This document shows positions 35,642 through 45,124 of a stretch of 64,000 bases of DNA, one piece after another. The notes below the pieces were generated by a model. The model searched no databases. It had not been told where the DNA came from and saw only the letters and a list, made by a program, of their open reading frames with translations. Source of the stretch: Bacteroides sp. (GTDB taxonomy: Bacteria > Bacteroidota > Bacteroidia > Bacteroidales > UBA7960); NCBI GenBank assembly GCA_036351255.1, contig JAZBOS010000010.1, forward strand, positions 1 through 64,000, in the 5' to 3' direction. Both the position numbers and the translations under genes were made by a program. Position 1 is the stretch's first letter; every line of letters starts with the position of its first letter.

Positions 35642-36112
35642 TTAACAGAAATCGATCTTAAGCTGATGGAGGAAGAAAAGGTAATCTGTTCCGGAAAATA
35701 CCGGTGGTGGCGGGTGAAGAAAAGCGGGTAAAAGATTCTGGTCAGCATTTTCTCCTGTTGTGCTCAGGAGAGCAGCCAGTAAAGGAAGCACTGTCAATGG
35801 CGACGCCACCTTCAGCGTTTGCGAGGATATCAGTTCATCCACCACAAAAAACGTTGATTCGTATTCACAGCAGGAAGTGGTTTGAAAATCAGTACGGCAG
35901 GTGGAAAGATCATCCGGTATAGTACAACAGGAAACTGGCTCCATATTTGCAGGTTGAGAACGCTCACCACAGCATACATCTGGTTGATCCAGAGTGTATT
36001 CAACAATATTGCATGACGGACAGGTATGCCTGATCAGCCGGAATCCGGAAGCGGAAACCAGGAAGGTGATCAGCACCAACCAAACAGCAATATTTTTCAA
36101 CATTCCCTTCAT
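35642..36112 (-). CDS. Cys-rich secreted protein, resembles HYC_CC_PP family
   Basis: A 156-residue protein with a hydrophobic N-terminal segment (NIAVWLVLITFLVSAS) and many cysteines in pairs: IRHTCPSC, VCCGE, VSCCTIP and TSCCEYE. A second hydrophobic stretch (about 100-118) precedes HPPPPVFS. The HxC/CC/PP pattern fits a small Bacteroidota family found near metal-transport genes; the match is from memory of the pattern and is tentative. It is the first gene of the metal-linked operon. A metal-sensing or metal-storage role is possible but unproven. Confidence 0.6.
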   Translation of the reverse strand: MKGMLKNIAVWLVLITFLVSASGFRLIRHTCPSCNIVEYTLDQPDVCCGERSQPANMEPVSCCTIPDDLSTCRTDFQTTSCCEYESTFFVVDELISSQTLKVASPLTVLPLLAALLSTTGENADQNLLPAFLHPPPPVFSGTDYLFFLHQLKIDFC

Positions 36113-36172
36113 AGGTACTAAGTTATTTAAAATCTATCTAAATAACAAACAAATTATTTGGGATAATGTTTC

Positions 36173-36688
36173 TCAGCGAAGATCTTTGGGGGTTTGTGGG
36201 CCGAGCATCATGGTCAGCAGCCTCCACTTTTCATCGAGGAGGGCAAACCCAAGCATGCCTTCAATTTCGTGAGTGCCTTCGCTAAAGGTATTGTTGCTGA
36301 ATAGGTTTTTGACATCTTCGCGTTCCTCATCGGTTTTTGCGGCTGCAAGTTCTTCCTCGTAGCGTTCGGCCCACTCTTCATTCATTTCGAAAGAGGTTGC
36401 GGTATAGCGCTTAGAGATGACATGGCCTTTTTTCACGCGGATGCGGGCATTTATGCGCACGTCATAGTATTTTCCTCCCATATAATCGGCCTCCATGCCT
36501 TCCACGATGTCGACATCGAGTACCTCAACATAATCTTTGTAGATTTCGCGGCGGAAATGATCCTCGAGCACCATTTGGACATCCCGTTTCCCGGGAACGT
36601 TATCGCGCTTGCATCCAGACATTCCTGGTATCAGAAAGGTGGAAAAAAGAAGGATCAGGGCAAGGATAGTAGATTTTTTCATTTTCAT
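36173..36688 (-). CDS. Hypothetical lipoprotein
   Basis: A 171-residue lipoprotein with a signal peptide and lipobox MSGC (lipidated Cys26). The mature part is charged, with a long strand-rich region (VEVLDVDIVEGMEADYMGG, then YYDVRINARIRVKKG) and a helix-rich centre; no family is recognised. The pattern of two beta strands around a pair of helices resembles small accessory lipoproteins. It has its own promoter at 36702 and stands between the metal operon and the Oar-like receptor. A second ATG two codons in is possible. Confidence 0.7.
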   Translation of the reverse strand: MKMKKSTILALILLFSTFLIPGMSGCKRDNVPGKRDVQMVLEDHFRREIYKDYVEVLDVDIVEGMEADYMGGKYYDVRINARIRVKKGHVISKRYTATSFEMNEEWAERYEEELAAAKTDEEREDVKNLFSNNTFSEGTHEIEGMLGFALLDEKWRLLTMMLGPQTPKDLR

Positions 36689-36701
36689 TCGTTTTAGAGC
36701 C

Positions 36702-36732
36702 CAAATTTAATGCAAAAAAACAAGCGTACAAG
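36702..36732 (-). promoter_or_regulatory. Probable promoter for the lipoprotein gene
   Basis: On the minus strand, TAAATTTG (36702-36709) is 13 bp upstream of the ATG and CTTG (36729-36732) is 19 bp further upstream, fitting the TAnnTTTG / TTG pattern. Confidence 0.55.
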
Positions 36733-36755
36733 CAAGGCAAGAACAGAATAAAATG

Positions 36756-36792
36756 AAAGAGGCTGCCTCAAAAAGTTTGAGACAGCCTCTTT
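36756..36792. terminator. Terminator of the Oar-like receptor gene
   Basis: Arms of 17 bp (36756-36772 and 36776-36792, one mismatch, 3-nt loop) begin 16 bp past the receptor stop on the minus strand. The outer AAA/TTT pairs give a T run in either direction, so it may work on both strands. Confidence 0.85.
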
Positions 36793-36808
36793 TAAGATTG
36801 AGGAGGTT

Positions 36809-39800
36809 CTAGAAGATATACCTAAGGCTCAACTGCAATCTCCAGGCTTGGTTATAATTATAATACGTAGAGTAAGATTCTGTCAGGAAATTCTCATCCG
36901 AATCTTTGGCCATTGAGAAGATTGGCACATTACCCTCATCAACGCCTTCATAGACCAGTATCTGTCCATTGTTGGCACTGAACATGTTTTTGTTAACCCC
37001 CCAGGTATTGTTGAGGAGGTTTCCAAAGTTCAACAAGTCAAGGCTGAATTGCAAAGTATTTTTTCTTCCAGCAACATTGACACTGAAATCCTGAGCAACG
37101 CGCAAATCGAACCTGTGCGTCCAGGGGGCCCTTGCAGCGTAGGCTTCAGCATATTCACCCTTGTGATTGCTCAGGTATTTATCCTGTTCCACAAAAGCAA
37201 AGAAAGCATCCTCGTCGGCCTGGCTGATAAACTGAACTTCACCTTTTTCAGAAGGAATGTAAATCAGATCGGTGGCATAACCATCGCCATTCATATCGTT
37301 TTCATAGGTGAAGCTATAGCCATAGGGAGAGTATCCTGAATAAAACAGGTTGATAGTCGTTGCCATATGGTCATTCAGGTAGGGAATCCTGTATGAAAGC
37401 GAACCAATAGCCCTCGAAGGAATAACATATTCTGAACGCTGTACCATTGGCAAATGAGGGCCATTAATCTGAATAAGACCATTATAGGCTGAAGCTGCAT
37501 TGCTACCGGGCATACCGGAAACTTCTTTTGACTCGGTATACGTGTAAGCGAACATCAAATTAAGATTTTCCATCGGTTCGGCAGTAATGGTAAGGTTACC
37601 GGTTGCGCCCCAACCTTCATCCGTGTTTGACAGGACATAAGCATTTTTGGAAGTGTACTCAATTTCCTCCAGTTCAGGATAAATATACCGGTCATCGGGA
37701 CCATTAAATCGCAGCCAGCTATTATCAGGTTGTTCCAGGTTGTAATTTTTCAGCACAACGCCATTGATGCTCTTGGTGTAGATCCCTTCCAAGGTAACCG
37801 TCATGGGGAATGAGGCCGGTACTTCATAATCCATAGCCAATGATGTTTTCCACACTTTGGGCATTTTAAAGTCAGGGTCAATCCCGTTAATATCCCTCGG
37901 CAAAGCACCATCTTCAGGAGAAATGGTATTCTGCAAACCCAGGAAAGCAATCATTTCATCCACGTCGGTAAGCATCGGGCCAGCCAAACCAGCTAAAGCA
38001 GGATTAACAACGGTAACATTACCATCCTCATCATACCTGGTGACAGCTGCATAACTACCCTGCACCATCCCTGAGTTGGTAGGCATATTGGTGAAGAATA
38101 CCAGGGGCAATCTTCCTGCAAACATCCCACTACCCCCTCTGAGTTTCATCATTTGGTCACCCATTACGTCCCATGAAAAACCAGCCCTGGGGGACAATTG
38201 AACTTTAGGGGTTGGCCATTCGCCAGTATCAATGGTTCTTCCACCAAAATCCAATTCATAAATGGCATTATTTCTAATGATGTTATCCACATACTGAATA
38301 TAGTCAGCGCGAATCCCGTAGGTTAACTTGAAATCGGAAGACAAATTCCACTCGTCCTGCGCATAGGCACCAATTTGGTTAAACCTAACTTCGGCGGCAG
38401 GATTTTTTTCTCCGTCATAACCATAGGTCAAAGCAAAATCCCGGGGGGCAGCCTGGTTGAGGAAATCCTCAAGGCTGGCGTAGCGGTAATAACCCGTTCC
38501 ATTACGCATATAGGAGTTGTTTGCCATTTGGAATTCATAACTTGCACCCAGCGTTATTTTGTGGTCGCTTAAATAAATGTTGGTGTTGTTGATAACATTA
38601 AAAATGTTGTTATTTACACCATTGTTCCAGGTAAACAATTCATAGCCTGCAGAAATATAAGGCTCAAGAATCTGCTGTCCGCCTTCAGTAACCCCATACA
38701 TGATGTCAATGAAAGGGAAGGGTTCGGAAGTGGAACCACGCATATCCTTAATCTTGGTGTAAGTGGTCAGAAACTGATTGGAGACGACATTTGAAATCCT
38801 GCTGTTATAATCCAATGAGAAGGAATTCACTATATTATCCATGGAATACAATGAATTGGAGAACGCCATGGAGTGCTGGGAGATACGGTTCATGTTCCTG
38901 TTACGGAAACCAGCATCGGTGGAGTTACCGTTGGTGGGATTCCATCCCTGATTTTTGGTATAGTTGTAACGGAAACTCACTTTATTGGCATTATTGATGT
39001 TCCAGTCAAGGCGAGCCAGAAGTTTTCCATTAAATTCATCTGCCGGGAAACTATTATAGGAACCAGGATCATAACCATAATTATCAATCAAGTGCTGCCT
39101 GACAGCTTCCATATCGGAAATGCTGGCACGGGAAAGCATCTGGTCAGGATTGGCAACTCCGTTTTCAGAAGGCCTCCAGGTAACAACTTGTCCTGGTTGT
39201 AATTCGTATTCTCCATTAACAAAGAAGAATAATTTGTTCTTGATGATGGGCCCACCCAATGTACCTCCGTAAACCTGGGTTGATTCTTCATCACGCTCTC
39301 CAAAATCAACATCTCCAATCTGGTTACCTCGCAAATTCTGGTTGGTGAAATAGGTGTAGGCAGAACCTTTAAATGTATTGGTCCCTGACTTGGTAATGGC
39401 GTTGATCCCACCACCAATGAAATTGGTCTGTCGAACATCGAAAGGAGCAATTACAACCTGGATCTCCTCGATGGCATCCAGAGAAATTGGATTTCCCCCA
39501 CCAGGGAGGTTAGAACCCAAACCAAAGTTGTTATTGAAATTCGCACCATCAACCGTAAAGTTGGTGGAACGTCCATCCCCACCTGCAAAACCCATATTAT
39601 TCGCATAGGGAGAAATGCGGGCAACATCCGAGATGCTCCGGTTAATGGTGGGCATTGAGTTCAATTGCAGGTTTGAAATGTTGGTGGTTGCACCCGTTTT
39701 ATCTGTTTGAAAAGCAGACGATCTGAGGCCTACCACCAAAACTTCACCCAGTTCTAGCACACCCTCACTAAGGACTACCTCCAAAACAAAAGACTCACCC

Positions 39801-40105
39801 AGGAATAAGGTGATATCCGAAAAAGATTCTTTTCCATATCCAATGTAAGTCACTTCCACAAGATATGGACCACCGGTACGCATACCCTGAATGTTAAAGC
39901 GACCTTCAATGTTGGTAGTAGTACCATAACGTGTTCCGGATGGCTCATGAATGGCTAAAACAGTGGCCCCCGGGAGAGGCTCATTGTTGGTGTCAACCAC
40001 CCGGCCGGTCATGCTGGAGGTCGTTACCTGAGCAAACGCAGTATTTGCTCCTATCATCAGGAACAAAGCTGCAATCACACACATCAAAAAGGTTTGTTTT
40101 CTCAT
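36809..40105 (-). CDS. Oar-like TonB-dependent receptor
   Basis: A 1098-residue outer-membrane protein. Signal peptide (MCVIAALFLMIGANTAFA), carboxypeptidase-like regulatory domain (about 30-115, MTGRVVDTNNEPLPGATVLA), a plug with the sequence SISDVARISPYANNMGFAGG and TNFTVDGANFNNNFG typical of Oar-type proteins, then a long barrel ending in an aromatic residue (SLRYIF). Oar proteins export or import at the outer membrane and in Myxococcus take part in development and adhesion; the ligand is unknown. It is followed by a terminator and stands downstream of the PhoR/PhoB-like pair on the same strand, 299 bp away. Phosphate control is therefore possible but not shown. Confidence 0.88.
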   Translation of the reverse strand: MRKQTFLMCVIAALFLMIGANTAFAQVTTSSMTGRVVDTNNEPLPGATVLAIHEPSGTRYGTTTNIEGRFNIQGMRTGGPYLVEVTYIGYGKESFSDITLFLGESFVLEVVLSEGVLELGEVLVVGLRSSAFQTDKTGATTNISNLQLNSMPTINRSISDVARISPYANNMGFAGGDGRSTNFTVDGANFNNNFGLGSNLPGGGNPISLDAIEEIQVVIAPFDVRQTNFIGGGINAITKSGTNTFKGSAYTYFTNQNLRGNQIGDVDFGERDEESTQVYGGTLGGPIIKNKLFFFVNGEYELQPGQVVTWRPSENGVANPDQMLSRASISDMEAVRQHLIDNYGYDPGSYNSFPADEFNGKLLARLDWNINNANKVSFRYNYTKNQGWNPTNGNSTDAGFRNRNMNRISQHSMAFSNSLYSMDNIVNSFSLDYNSRISNVVSNQFLTTYTKIKDMRGSTSEPFPFIDIMYGVTEGGQQILEPYISAGYELFTWNNGVNNNIFNVINNTNIYLSDHKITLGASYEFQMANNSYMRNGTGYYRYASLEDFLNQAAPRDFALTYGYDGEKNPAAEVRFNQIGAYAQDEWNLSSDFKLTYGIRADYIQYVDNIIRNNAIYELDFGGRTIDTGEWPTPKVQLSPRAGFSWDVMGDQMMKLRGGSGMFAGRLPLVFFTNMPTNSGMVQGSYAAVTRYDEDGNVTVVNPALAGLAGPMLTDVDEMIAFLGLQNTISPEDGALPRDINGIDPDFKMPKVWKTSLAMDYEVPASFPMTVTLEGIYTKSINGVVLKNYNLEQPDNSWLRFNGPDDRYIYPELEEIEYTSKNAYVLSNTDEGWGATGNLTITAEPMENLNLMFAYTYTESKEVSGMPGSNAASAYNGLIQINGPHLPMVQRSEYVIPSRAIGSLSYRIPYLNDHMATTINLFYSGYSPYGYSFTYENDMNGDGYATDLIYIPSEKGEVQFISQADEDAFFAFVEQDKYLSNHKGEYAEAYAARAPWTHRFDLRVAQDFSVNVAGRKNTLQFSLDLLNFGNLLNNTWGVNKNMFSANNGQILVYEGVDEGNVPIFSMAKDSDENFLTESYSTYYNYNQAWRLQLSLRYIF

Positions 40106-40404
40106 TGTTTTTTGTTTTGTGATTGAAAGGTTAAGAATTGTGTAACTATTGGTTAATGGTTTTTTGAATTAGAATGATATTCTGTTACCGGAAACGAGAT
40201 GCAAAATTAGAAGCTTATAAGGAATTGAAAAACAATTCATTTTACCGGAATCTTAACTTTTTGTTAAAACAATGTTAAATCGCTTTTTCAGCGGTGTTAA
40301 AGATGGGCAAAAGTATCTTTTTTTCAAACAGCTTGGGAAAAAAGTTATTAACGAGAAATTAACCAAAAAAAGGTCAGGGAAGTGGGGGTGTTTCCCCCTG
40401 AAAA
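40106..40404. other. Intergenic leader of the Oar-like receptor gene
   Basis: AT-rich, 299 bp. It holds a -7 box TAATTTTG on the minus strand (40202-40209) with TTG at 40233-40235 (23-bp spacing), giving a leader of about 90 nt for the receptor. No terminator for the upstream kinase gene and no small gene is visible. No PhoB-box-like direct repeat could be identified by eye. Confidence 0.6.
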
Positions 40405-41499
40405 TCAGATGAGAAATACATTTCTTATGGCGCCTGAAGGGCTTTTTGCCTTGCTGAGGGTAAAGGCAAAAGTGGTTCCCACACCCAGGGTACTCCTGAC
40501 ATTGATGGTTTGGTTGTGGGCTTCGATGACGTGCTTCACAATGGCCAGGCCCAGACCCGTGCCGCCATCGCCTTCGCGGAAAGAACGACTCTTGTCGCCC
40601 CGGTAAAAGCGTTCAAAGACCCTGGGCAGTTCTTCGCGGGGTATCCCGATGCCACTATCCGTTACTTCAATCAGGATGTTTTCATCCATGTCGAAGAAAC
40701 TGATCTTGGTTCGTCCATTTTCGGTACCATATTTGATAGAATTAACAAGCAGGTTGGTCAGTACCTGCTGTATGCCTTGGCGGTCGGCATGGACATTGAT
40801 GGGTGAATCATAATTCCGGCCAAAATGCAAATGAATGTTACGGGTTGCTGCCTTGATCTCCATAAAATCCATGACATCGCGGGCAAGGGCAACGATATCG
40901 AAGGACGACATATTCAGCTTTAATTCGCCCGACTCCATTTTTGCAATGGCTTCAAGATCTTCGATAATACTGATCATCCGGTCGATGCTCTGTTCGGTTC
41001 GCATCAGGTATTTTCGGTTGATCTCCGGATCATCCATGCCCCCGTCGAGCAGGGTCAGCACATACCCCTGGATGTTAAAAATGGGGGTTTTGAGTTCATG
41101 AGACACATTACCCAGAAATTCACGACGATAGGTCTCCAGCTTTTTTAGCTCTTCCACCTCTTTTTTCTTGTCGGAAGCCCAGGCAAGCACTTCCTGATTG
41201 GTTTCCTGAATGATATCGGTTTTGTCAGCAACCCTCGGCTTTTTCTGGCTTTTTGGGGCTTTCAGGTCATGTATAGTCTTATATATCAAACGGATGCGAT
41301 CATAAATAAACCGCTCAAGGATGTATCGGAACAGAAAAAAGGAGATAACAAAAAGAACCATATTACCCACCAGAAGGGTTTTCCAGAGAAGCTCCCCGTA
41401 AACCAGTAGGGAAGTAATACCGTATGCCAGGGAGAAACCTAAAGAAACGATCAGGGAGGTGATCAGGGCAAGTTTCCGCGGGGTTGCATTTTTGATCAT
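40405..41499 (-). CDS. PhoR-like sensor histidine kinase
   Basis: A 364-residue kinase with two membrane helices near the N-terminus (about 12-35 and 38-58) and almost no periplasmic loop, then a linker, a HisKA domain (FLGNVSHELKTPI, His134) and an intact HATPase domain (LLVNSIKYG N-box, EVTDSGIGIP, GDGGTGLGLAI). Small or absent periplasmic loops are typical of PhoR kinases that sense phosphate through Pst/PhoU. It begins 3 nt after the PhoB-like gene. No pst or phoU gene is in the window, so the phosphate call rests on pair similarity. Confidence 0.85.
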   Translation of the reverse strand: MIKNATPRKLALITSLIVSLGFSLAYGITSLLVYGELLWKTLLVGNMVLFVISFFLFRYILERFIYDRIRLIYKTIHDLKAPKSQKKPRVADKTDIIQETNQEVLAWASDKKKEVEELKKLETYRREFLGNVSHELKTPIFNIQGYVLTLLDGGMDDPEINRKYLMRTEQSIDRMISIIEDLEAIAKMESGELKLNMSSFDIVALARDVMDFMEIKAATRNIHLHFGRNYDSPINVHADRQGIQQVLTNLLVNSIKYGTENGRTKISFFDMDENILIEVTDSGIGIPREELPRVFERFYRGDKSRSFREGDGGTGLGLAIVKHVIEAHNQTINVRSTLGVGTTFAFTLSKAKSPSGAIRNVFLI

Positions 41500-41502
41500 T
41501 TC

Positions 41503-42186
41503 TTAAACCTCGAATTTATAGCCAACGCCTTTAACGGTTTTGATGTTTTCAATGCCTATCTTTTCGCGCAGTTTCCTTACGTGCACATCAATGGTCCGGT
41601 CGCCAACCACCACATCGGTGCCCCAAACACTTGCAAAGATCTCTTCGCGGGAGAAGACTTTGTTGGGCCTTGAAACAAGCAGGGTAAGCAACTCAAATTC
41701 CTTTTTTGGTAAGGTGATTTCCTGCTGATCCTTAATAACCAGGTAGCGTTCGCGGTCAATGCGAATAGTACCAGCTTGAAGGCTATCTGTTTCGGGGGTC
41801 GTTTGCTTTGAGCGCCGCAACAGGGCTTTCACCCTCCCGATGAGCAGACTGGGCTTGATGGGTTTGGTAATATAATCATCAGCACCAGCATCAAAGCCCG
41901 CCAGCTGTGAATAGTCCTCACCACGCGCAGTAAGGAAGGCAATGACCGTATGCGACAATTCAGGAAATTTCCTAAGTTCCACACAGGTTTCCATCCCATC
42001 CATTTCGGGCATCATCACATCCAGGATAATCAGGTGAGGCAACACCTGCCTGGCCATTTTCAAGGCTTGCAGCCCATTCTCTGCCTTAAAAACCGAATAA
42101 CCTTCGCGGGTAAGATTATAGCCAATAAACTCAAGGATGTCGGGCTCATCGTCGACCAATAGAATGCGGAAATTTTCCTGATTCAT
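41503..42186 (-). CDS. PhoB/OmpR-family response regulator
   Basis: A 227-residue regulator: receiver domain with Asp56 (LIILDVMMPEMDG), acidic pair VDDEPD and Lys in YITKPI, then a winged-helix output domain (EFELLTLLVSRPNKVFSREE, RTIDVHVRKLREKIG). It binds DNA as a phosphorylated dimer in such systems. Its promoter is at 42209 and its kinase gene follows after 3 nt. Confidence 0.9.
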   Translation of the reverse strand: MNQENFRILLVDDEPDILEFIGYNLTREGYSVFKAENGLQALKMARQVLPHLIILDVMMPEMDGMETCVELRKFPELSHTVIAFLTARGEDYSQLAGFDAGADDYITKPIKPSLLIGRVKALLRRSKQTTPETDSLQAGTIRIDRERYLVIKDQQEITLPKKEFELLTLLVSRPNKVFSREEIFASVWGTDVVVGDRTIDVHVRKLREKIGIENIKTVKGVGYKFEV

Positions 42187-42208
42187 TCAGAACATTTTAT
42201 AAACGGGG

Positions 42209-42243
42209 CAAAATTACGTTATTTTTTTGGGAGTACTATCAAA
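42209..42243 (-). promoter_or_regulatory. Promoter for the PhoB/PhoR-like operon
   Basis: On the minus strand, TAATTTTG (42209-42216) lies 22 bp upstream of the ATG, with TTTG (42240-42243) 23 bp further upstream. Confidence 0.6.
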
Positions 42244-42325
42244 ACCCAGCCTTAACAGGCTCATTTATAGTTTACTTAAAATAAACTTAACCTTTTCTTA
42301 ACAGGTAGAAGTGGTCTATTCTTCT

Positions 42326-42973
42326 TTAAAGCAAGTTCCAGGATATGCCAAAGGTCCAGGCAGTGTTATACTGACCCCGGTTGTACCAAACGGAAGTGCC
42401 ACCCTCGTGGGGCCTAAGCGGGGTAATGCCCTGGGAAAAACGCAGGTGAAAATTGAGTTGGCTGGTCACTGGATAATAAAAGCCCAGAAGCAGGTTTAGT
42501 TCTGCCCCATGAAAGGGCTTTTCCTCGGAAAGATCCAACATGCGGTCATTTTCCATTTCCTCTGACCCTACCAGAAACGCAGCCGAAAGGCCCGTTTCAA
42601 GTGACAGCCGGTCGGCAAACCGCCCTCCTCCGCCCCAGGGGAAGTCAACAATGAGTAAGAAGGGAATTTCGACATATTGCAAGGCAAAGCGGTAATCATA
42701 AAAATTGTTCTTTTCATCGGGTGTTGAACGGCTACCTTTCTGGATATACATCAGCTCGAGCTGAATCCTGGTTATGTCACCCAAAGCGGTATTGGTAAAA
42801 ACAGCTGCAAACCAGCCCAGTTTATCGGGTCCGCCCAAGTTGTCGCCTGAAACCTCGCTGGCAGCAAGGCCTCCTTTCAGGCCGCCACCAAAACCTTGCC
42901 CCAAGGCCATCTTCCACGGCCACAAAACAAATAAAATAATGGCCACGAAAAAGATTATTTGCCGTTTCACCAT
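42326..42973 (-). CDS. PorT-like outer-membrane beta-barrel protein
   Basis: A 215-residue protein with a signal peptide (IIFFVAIILFVLWPWKMALG) and an eight-strand-type barrel: GGGLKGGLAASEVSG start, RIQLELMYIQKGSRS, FALQYVEIPFLL and RLSLETGLSAAFLVG are the typical PorT-family strands, and it ends in NTAWTFGISWNLL. The ATG at 42973 is used because the longer frame begins at a TTG. The family includes PorT of the type IX secretion system, but many members have no known role. It stands alone between the two-component operon and the hybrid kinase. Confidence 0.8.
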   Translation of the reverse strand: MVKRQIIFFVAIILFVLWPWKMALGQGFGGGLKGGLAASEVSGDNLGGPDKLGWFAAVFTNTALGDITRIQLELMYIQKGSRSTPDEKNNFYDYRFALQYVEIPFLLIVDFPWGGGGRFADRLSLETGLSAAFLVGSEEMENDRMLDLSEEKPFHGAELNLLLGFYYPVTSQLNFHLRFSQGITPLRPHEGGTSVWYNRGQYNTAWTFGISWNLL

Positions 42974-43103
42974 AATCTCCTGTTCCAAAAAGTTTTAAGA
43001 CATGAAAGCCTCATTATTTTTACCAATATTAACAAAATTAACTCTTTTATTTATTTTTTTTTGCGACAAATGGTTAAAAGATGGAGAAAATGCAATAAAT
43101 TTG

Positions 43104-43115
43104 AATTAGCTAATT
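43104..43115. other. 12-bp palindrome upstream of the hybrid kinase gene
   Basis: AATTAGCTAATT is a perfect palindrome 84 bp upstream of the kinase ATG. It could be an operator, but AT-rich palindromes of this size also arise by chance. Confidence 0.3.
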
Positions 43116-43198
43116 AAGCGATGAATGTTTGTTGCTTATAAGTTTTTTCCTTGTAATCAGCAAAGGTACTGCGTGGGCGGAAATGAATTAATTGCTAA

Positions 43199-45124
43199 AT
43201 GATCTCAAACGGAATCCATAACAATACCCATGAAGGGAATAAAACCGAAGAGTTACTGGATTTGTATTGGTATGCCCTGGATGAGAGCTGCCCGCTGGTC
43301 ATGGTTAACGAGCACGGCAAAATCACATACGTGAACAGCAGATTCAAGACTTTAACGGGTTTTAGCCTGACAGATGTTCAGGGTCCTTTGTCTGACTTGC
43401 TTTATACGGGCTCCCATCATGAAGGTTTTAAGGAAGAATTGACAGAATTAATCCGGTCAGGAAAGACCTGGCGAAGAAAAATATGTTTAAGAAACCTGGG
43501 CGGTCAGGCAATCGGTTTTTATGCCACTTTTTATCCCACGCCGGGAATGGACCCTTCTGGACATCATCTGCTTATTCTTCTGCCTGAGAATAGTAAGCCT
43601 GGTGAGCAAAAGGAGACTATCGAACCACCCGTAAGGGATTTTTCTAATCTTGCCCACGACTTACGTAACCCCCTATATAATCTCACGGCACTTTGCGGCC
43701 TTTTGCAGGACACACCACTGGATGAGAAGCAAAGGGATTATATCAGCAAAATGAGACAATCGGCCGATCAGTTGTCGGCTATGATCGAGGAACTGCTGCA
43801 CTCTTGTGTAAAAACCACCTCCCCTGTCCTTCCAGTTTCCTTACCCTTCAATGTGAAAGAAACCATAGAGAAATTTCCCTCTTTTTTTTCGCAACAGGCC
43901 TCATCGCAAGGAATTACAACAAAGCTGGAGGTGGATGACAATCTATCGAAAGAAGTTTACGGGGATGAAAAGAAGCTAAATAGGCTGGTCAATCACATCA
44001 CTGATTATCTTTTTCTGCGGAGCGATCTGCGTTCATTAAGGATCTCGGCCCTAAATGAACCTGCCTTAGATGATCGAATTGAAATCTCTTTCTTCTTTCT
44101 TGGGCAATATTCAACTTCCGCGATTGATACTCCATCGCCTGTCGAAGCTCCGGATCATGGGAAAAACCGGGAACTGGAACTAATAAGATCAGAAATTTCG
44201 AACCTTGATGGGAAGATCCTGCTTGAGGAAGAAAACCCGCAAGCTTTTTATTTTCATTTTACATTACCATTCCGCTTATCACCTGCCACTGAAATCCAGG
44301 CTGAGCATGAGTCATTGCAGGAACCTGCGCCAGATTTTCCCTCAGATGCCAAAATACTTGTGGCGGAAGATGTAGAACTCAACCAGCTGGTAATGAAGCA
44401 TCAGTTGCAGAAAATGGGCCTTGAAGCTGACTTCGTCAGGACAGGTTTTAATGTGCTTGAAAGGCTCAGGGTCTTTGCTTACGACCTGGTGCTTATGGAT
44501 GTTCAGATGCCAGGGATGAACGGACTTCAAACCATTGAGGCCATAAGGTCCGACTCTTCGAAACCCTATCACCGGATCCCCATCATAGGCATCACGGCGA
44601 GCATCGGAGGAAATGCAAGGGAACAATGTCTCAAGGCAGGAGCCGACGATTTTGTTCCAAAACCTTACAATCTGGATGATCTGAGAACTAAATTAAAGAA
44701 ACTGATTACCGAATACAGGCAAAAAAAATCCATTGATATGGAAAAACCTCCCAAACAAACAGATATGACACCCCATGAGAGGTGCTTTGATTTGAGTTAC
44801 CTGGAAGAAATCAGCGAGGGTGATCAAGAGTTTTCTTCAACGATGATCTCCTATTTCATTGATAATACCCCTCCTGTGATGGAAAACCTTGAAAAGAAGG
44901 TTCAGGAAGAGGAATGGGAAGAAGTGCGCCAGATTGCCCACAAATTAAAGCCCCAGGTGGTATACATGGGCATTCACCAAATTGAGGATGAGGTGGAAAA
45001 GGTAGAAAACTTTGCTCAGCATCTCGAAAACCTTGAAAAGATTCCTTTACTGGTCGAAAGGATTGCACGCATTATTGGTCTGGCTATTGACCAACTGAAA
45101 GACGAACTGAAGAATTTCAGCTAA
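43199..45124 (+). CDS. Hybrid histidine kinase (PAS-HisKA-degenerate ATPase-REC-Hpt)
   Basis: A 641-residue soluble protein. Domains: PAS (about 22-130), HisKA (AHDLRNPLYNL, His153), an ATPase-like region (about 250-360), receiver (about 383-500, Asp434 in VLMDVQMPGMNG, Lys in VPKPY) and Hpt (about 535-635, His581 in IAHKLKPQVVYMG). The ATPase region keeps a GDEKKLNRLVNHITDYL segment but has Asp where the N-box Asn belongs and lacks DxGxG and the GLGL lid, so ATP binding is doubtful. The HisKA, REC and Hpt phospho-sites are intact. No membrane segment is seen. It precedes a stand-alone receiver and a polysaccharide-type locus on the same strand. Confidence 0.85.
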   Translation: MISNGIHNNTHEGNKTEELLDLYWYALDESCPLVMVNEHGKITYVNSRFKTLTGFSLTDVQGPLSDLLYTGSHHEGFKEELTELIRSGKTWRRKICLRNLGGQAIGFYATFYPTPGMDPSGHHLLILLPENSKPGEQKETIEPPVRDFSNLAHDLRNPLYNLTALCGLLQDTPLDEKQRDYISKMRQSADQLSAMIEELLHSCVKTTSPVLPVSLPFNVKETIEKFPSFFSQQASSQGITTKLEVDDNLSKEVYGDEKKLNRLVNHITDYLFLRSDLRSLRISALNEPALDDRIEISFFFLGQYSTSAIDTPSPVEAPDHGKNRELELIRSEISNLDGKILLEEENPQAFYFHFTLPFRLSPATEIQAEHESLQEPAPDFPSDAKILVAEDVELNQLVMKHQLQKMGLEADFVRTGFNVLERLRVFAYDLVLMDVQMPGMNGLQTIEAIRSDSSKPYHRIPIIGITASIGGNAREQCLKAGADDFVPKPYNLDDLRTKLKKLITEYRQKKSIDMEKPPKQTDMTPHERCFDLSYLEEISEGDQEFSSTMISYFIDNTPPVMENLEKKVQEEEWEEVRQIAHKLKPQVVYMGIHQIEDEVEKVENFAQHLENLEKIPLLVERIARIIGLAIDQLKDELKNFS

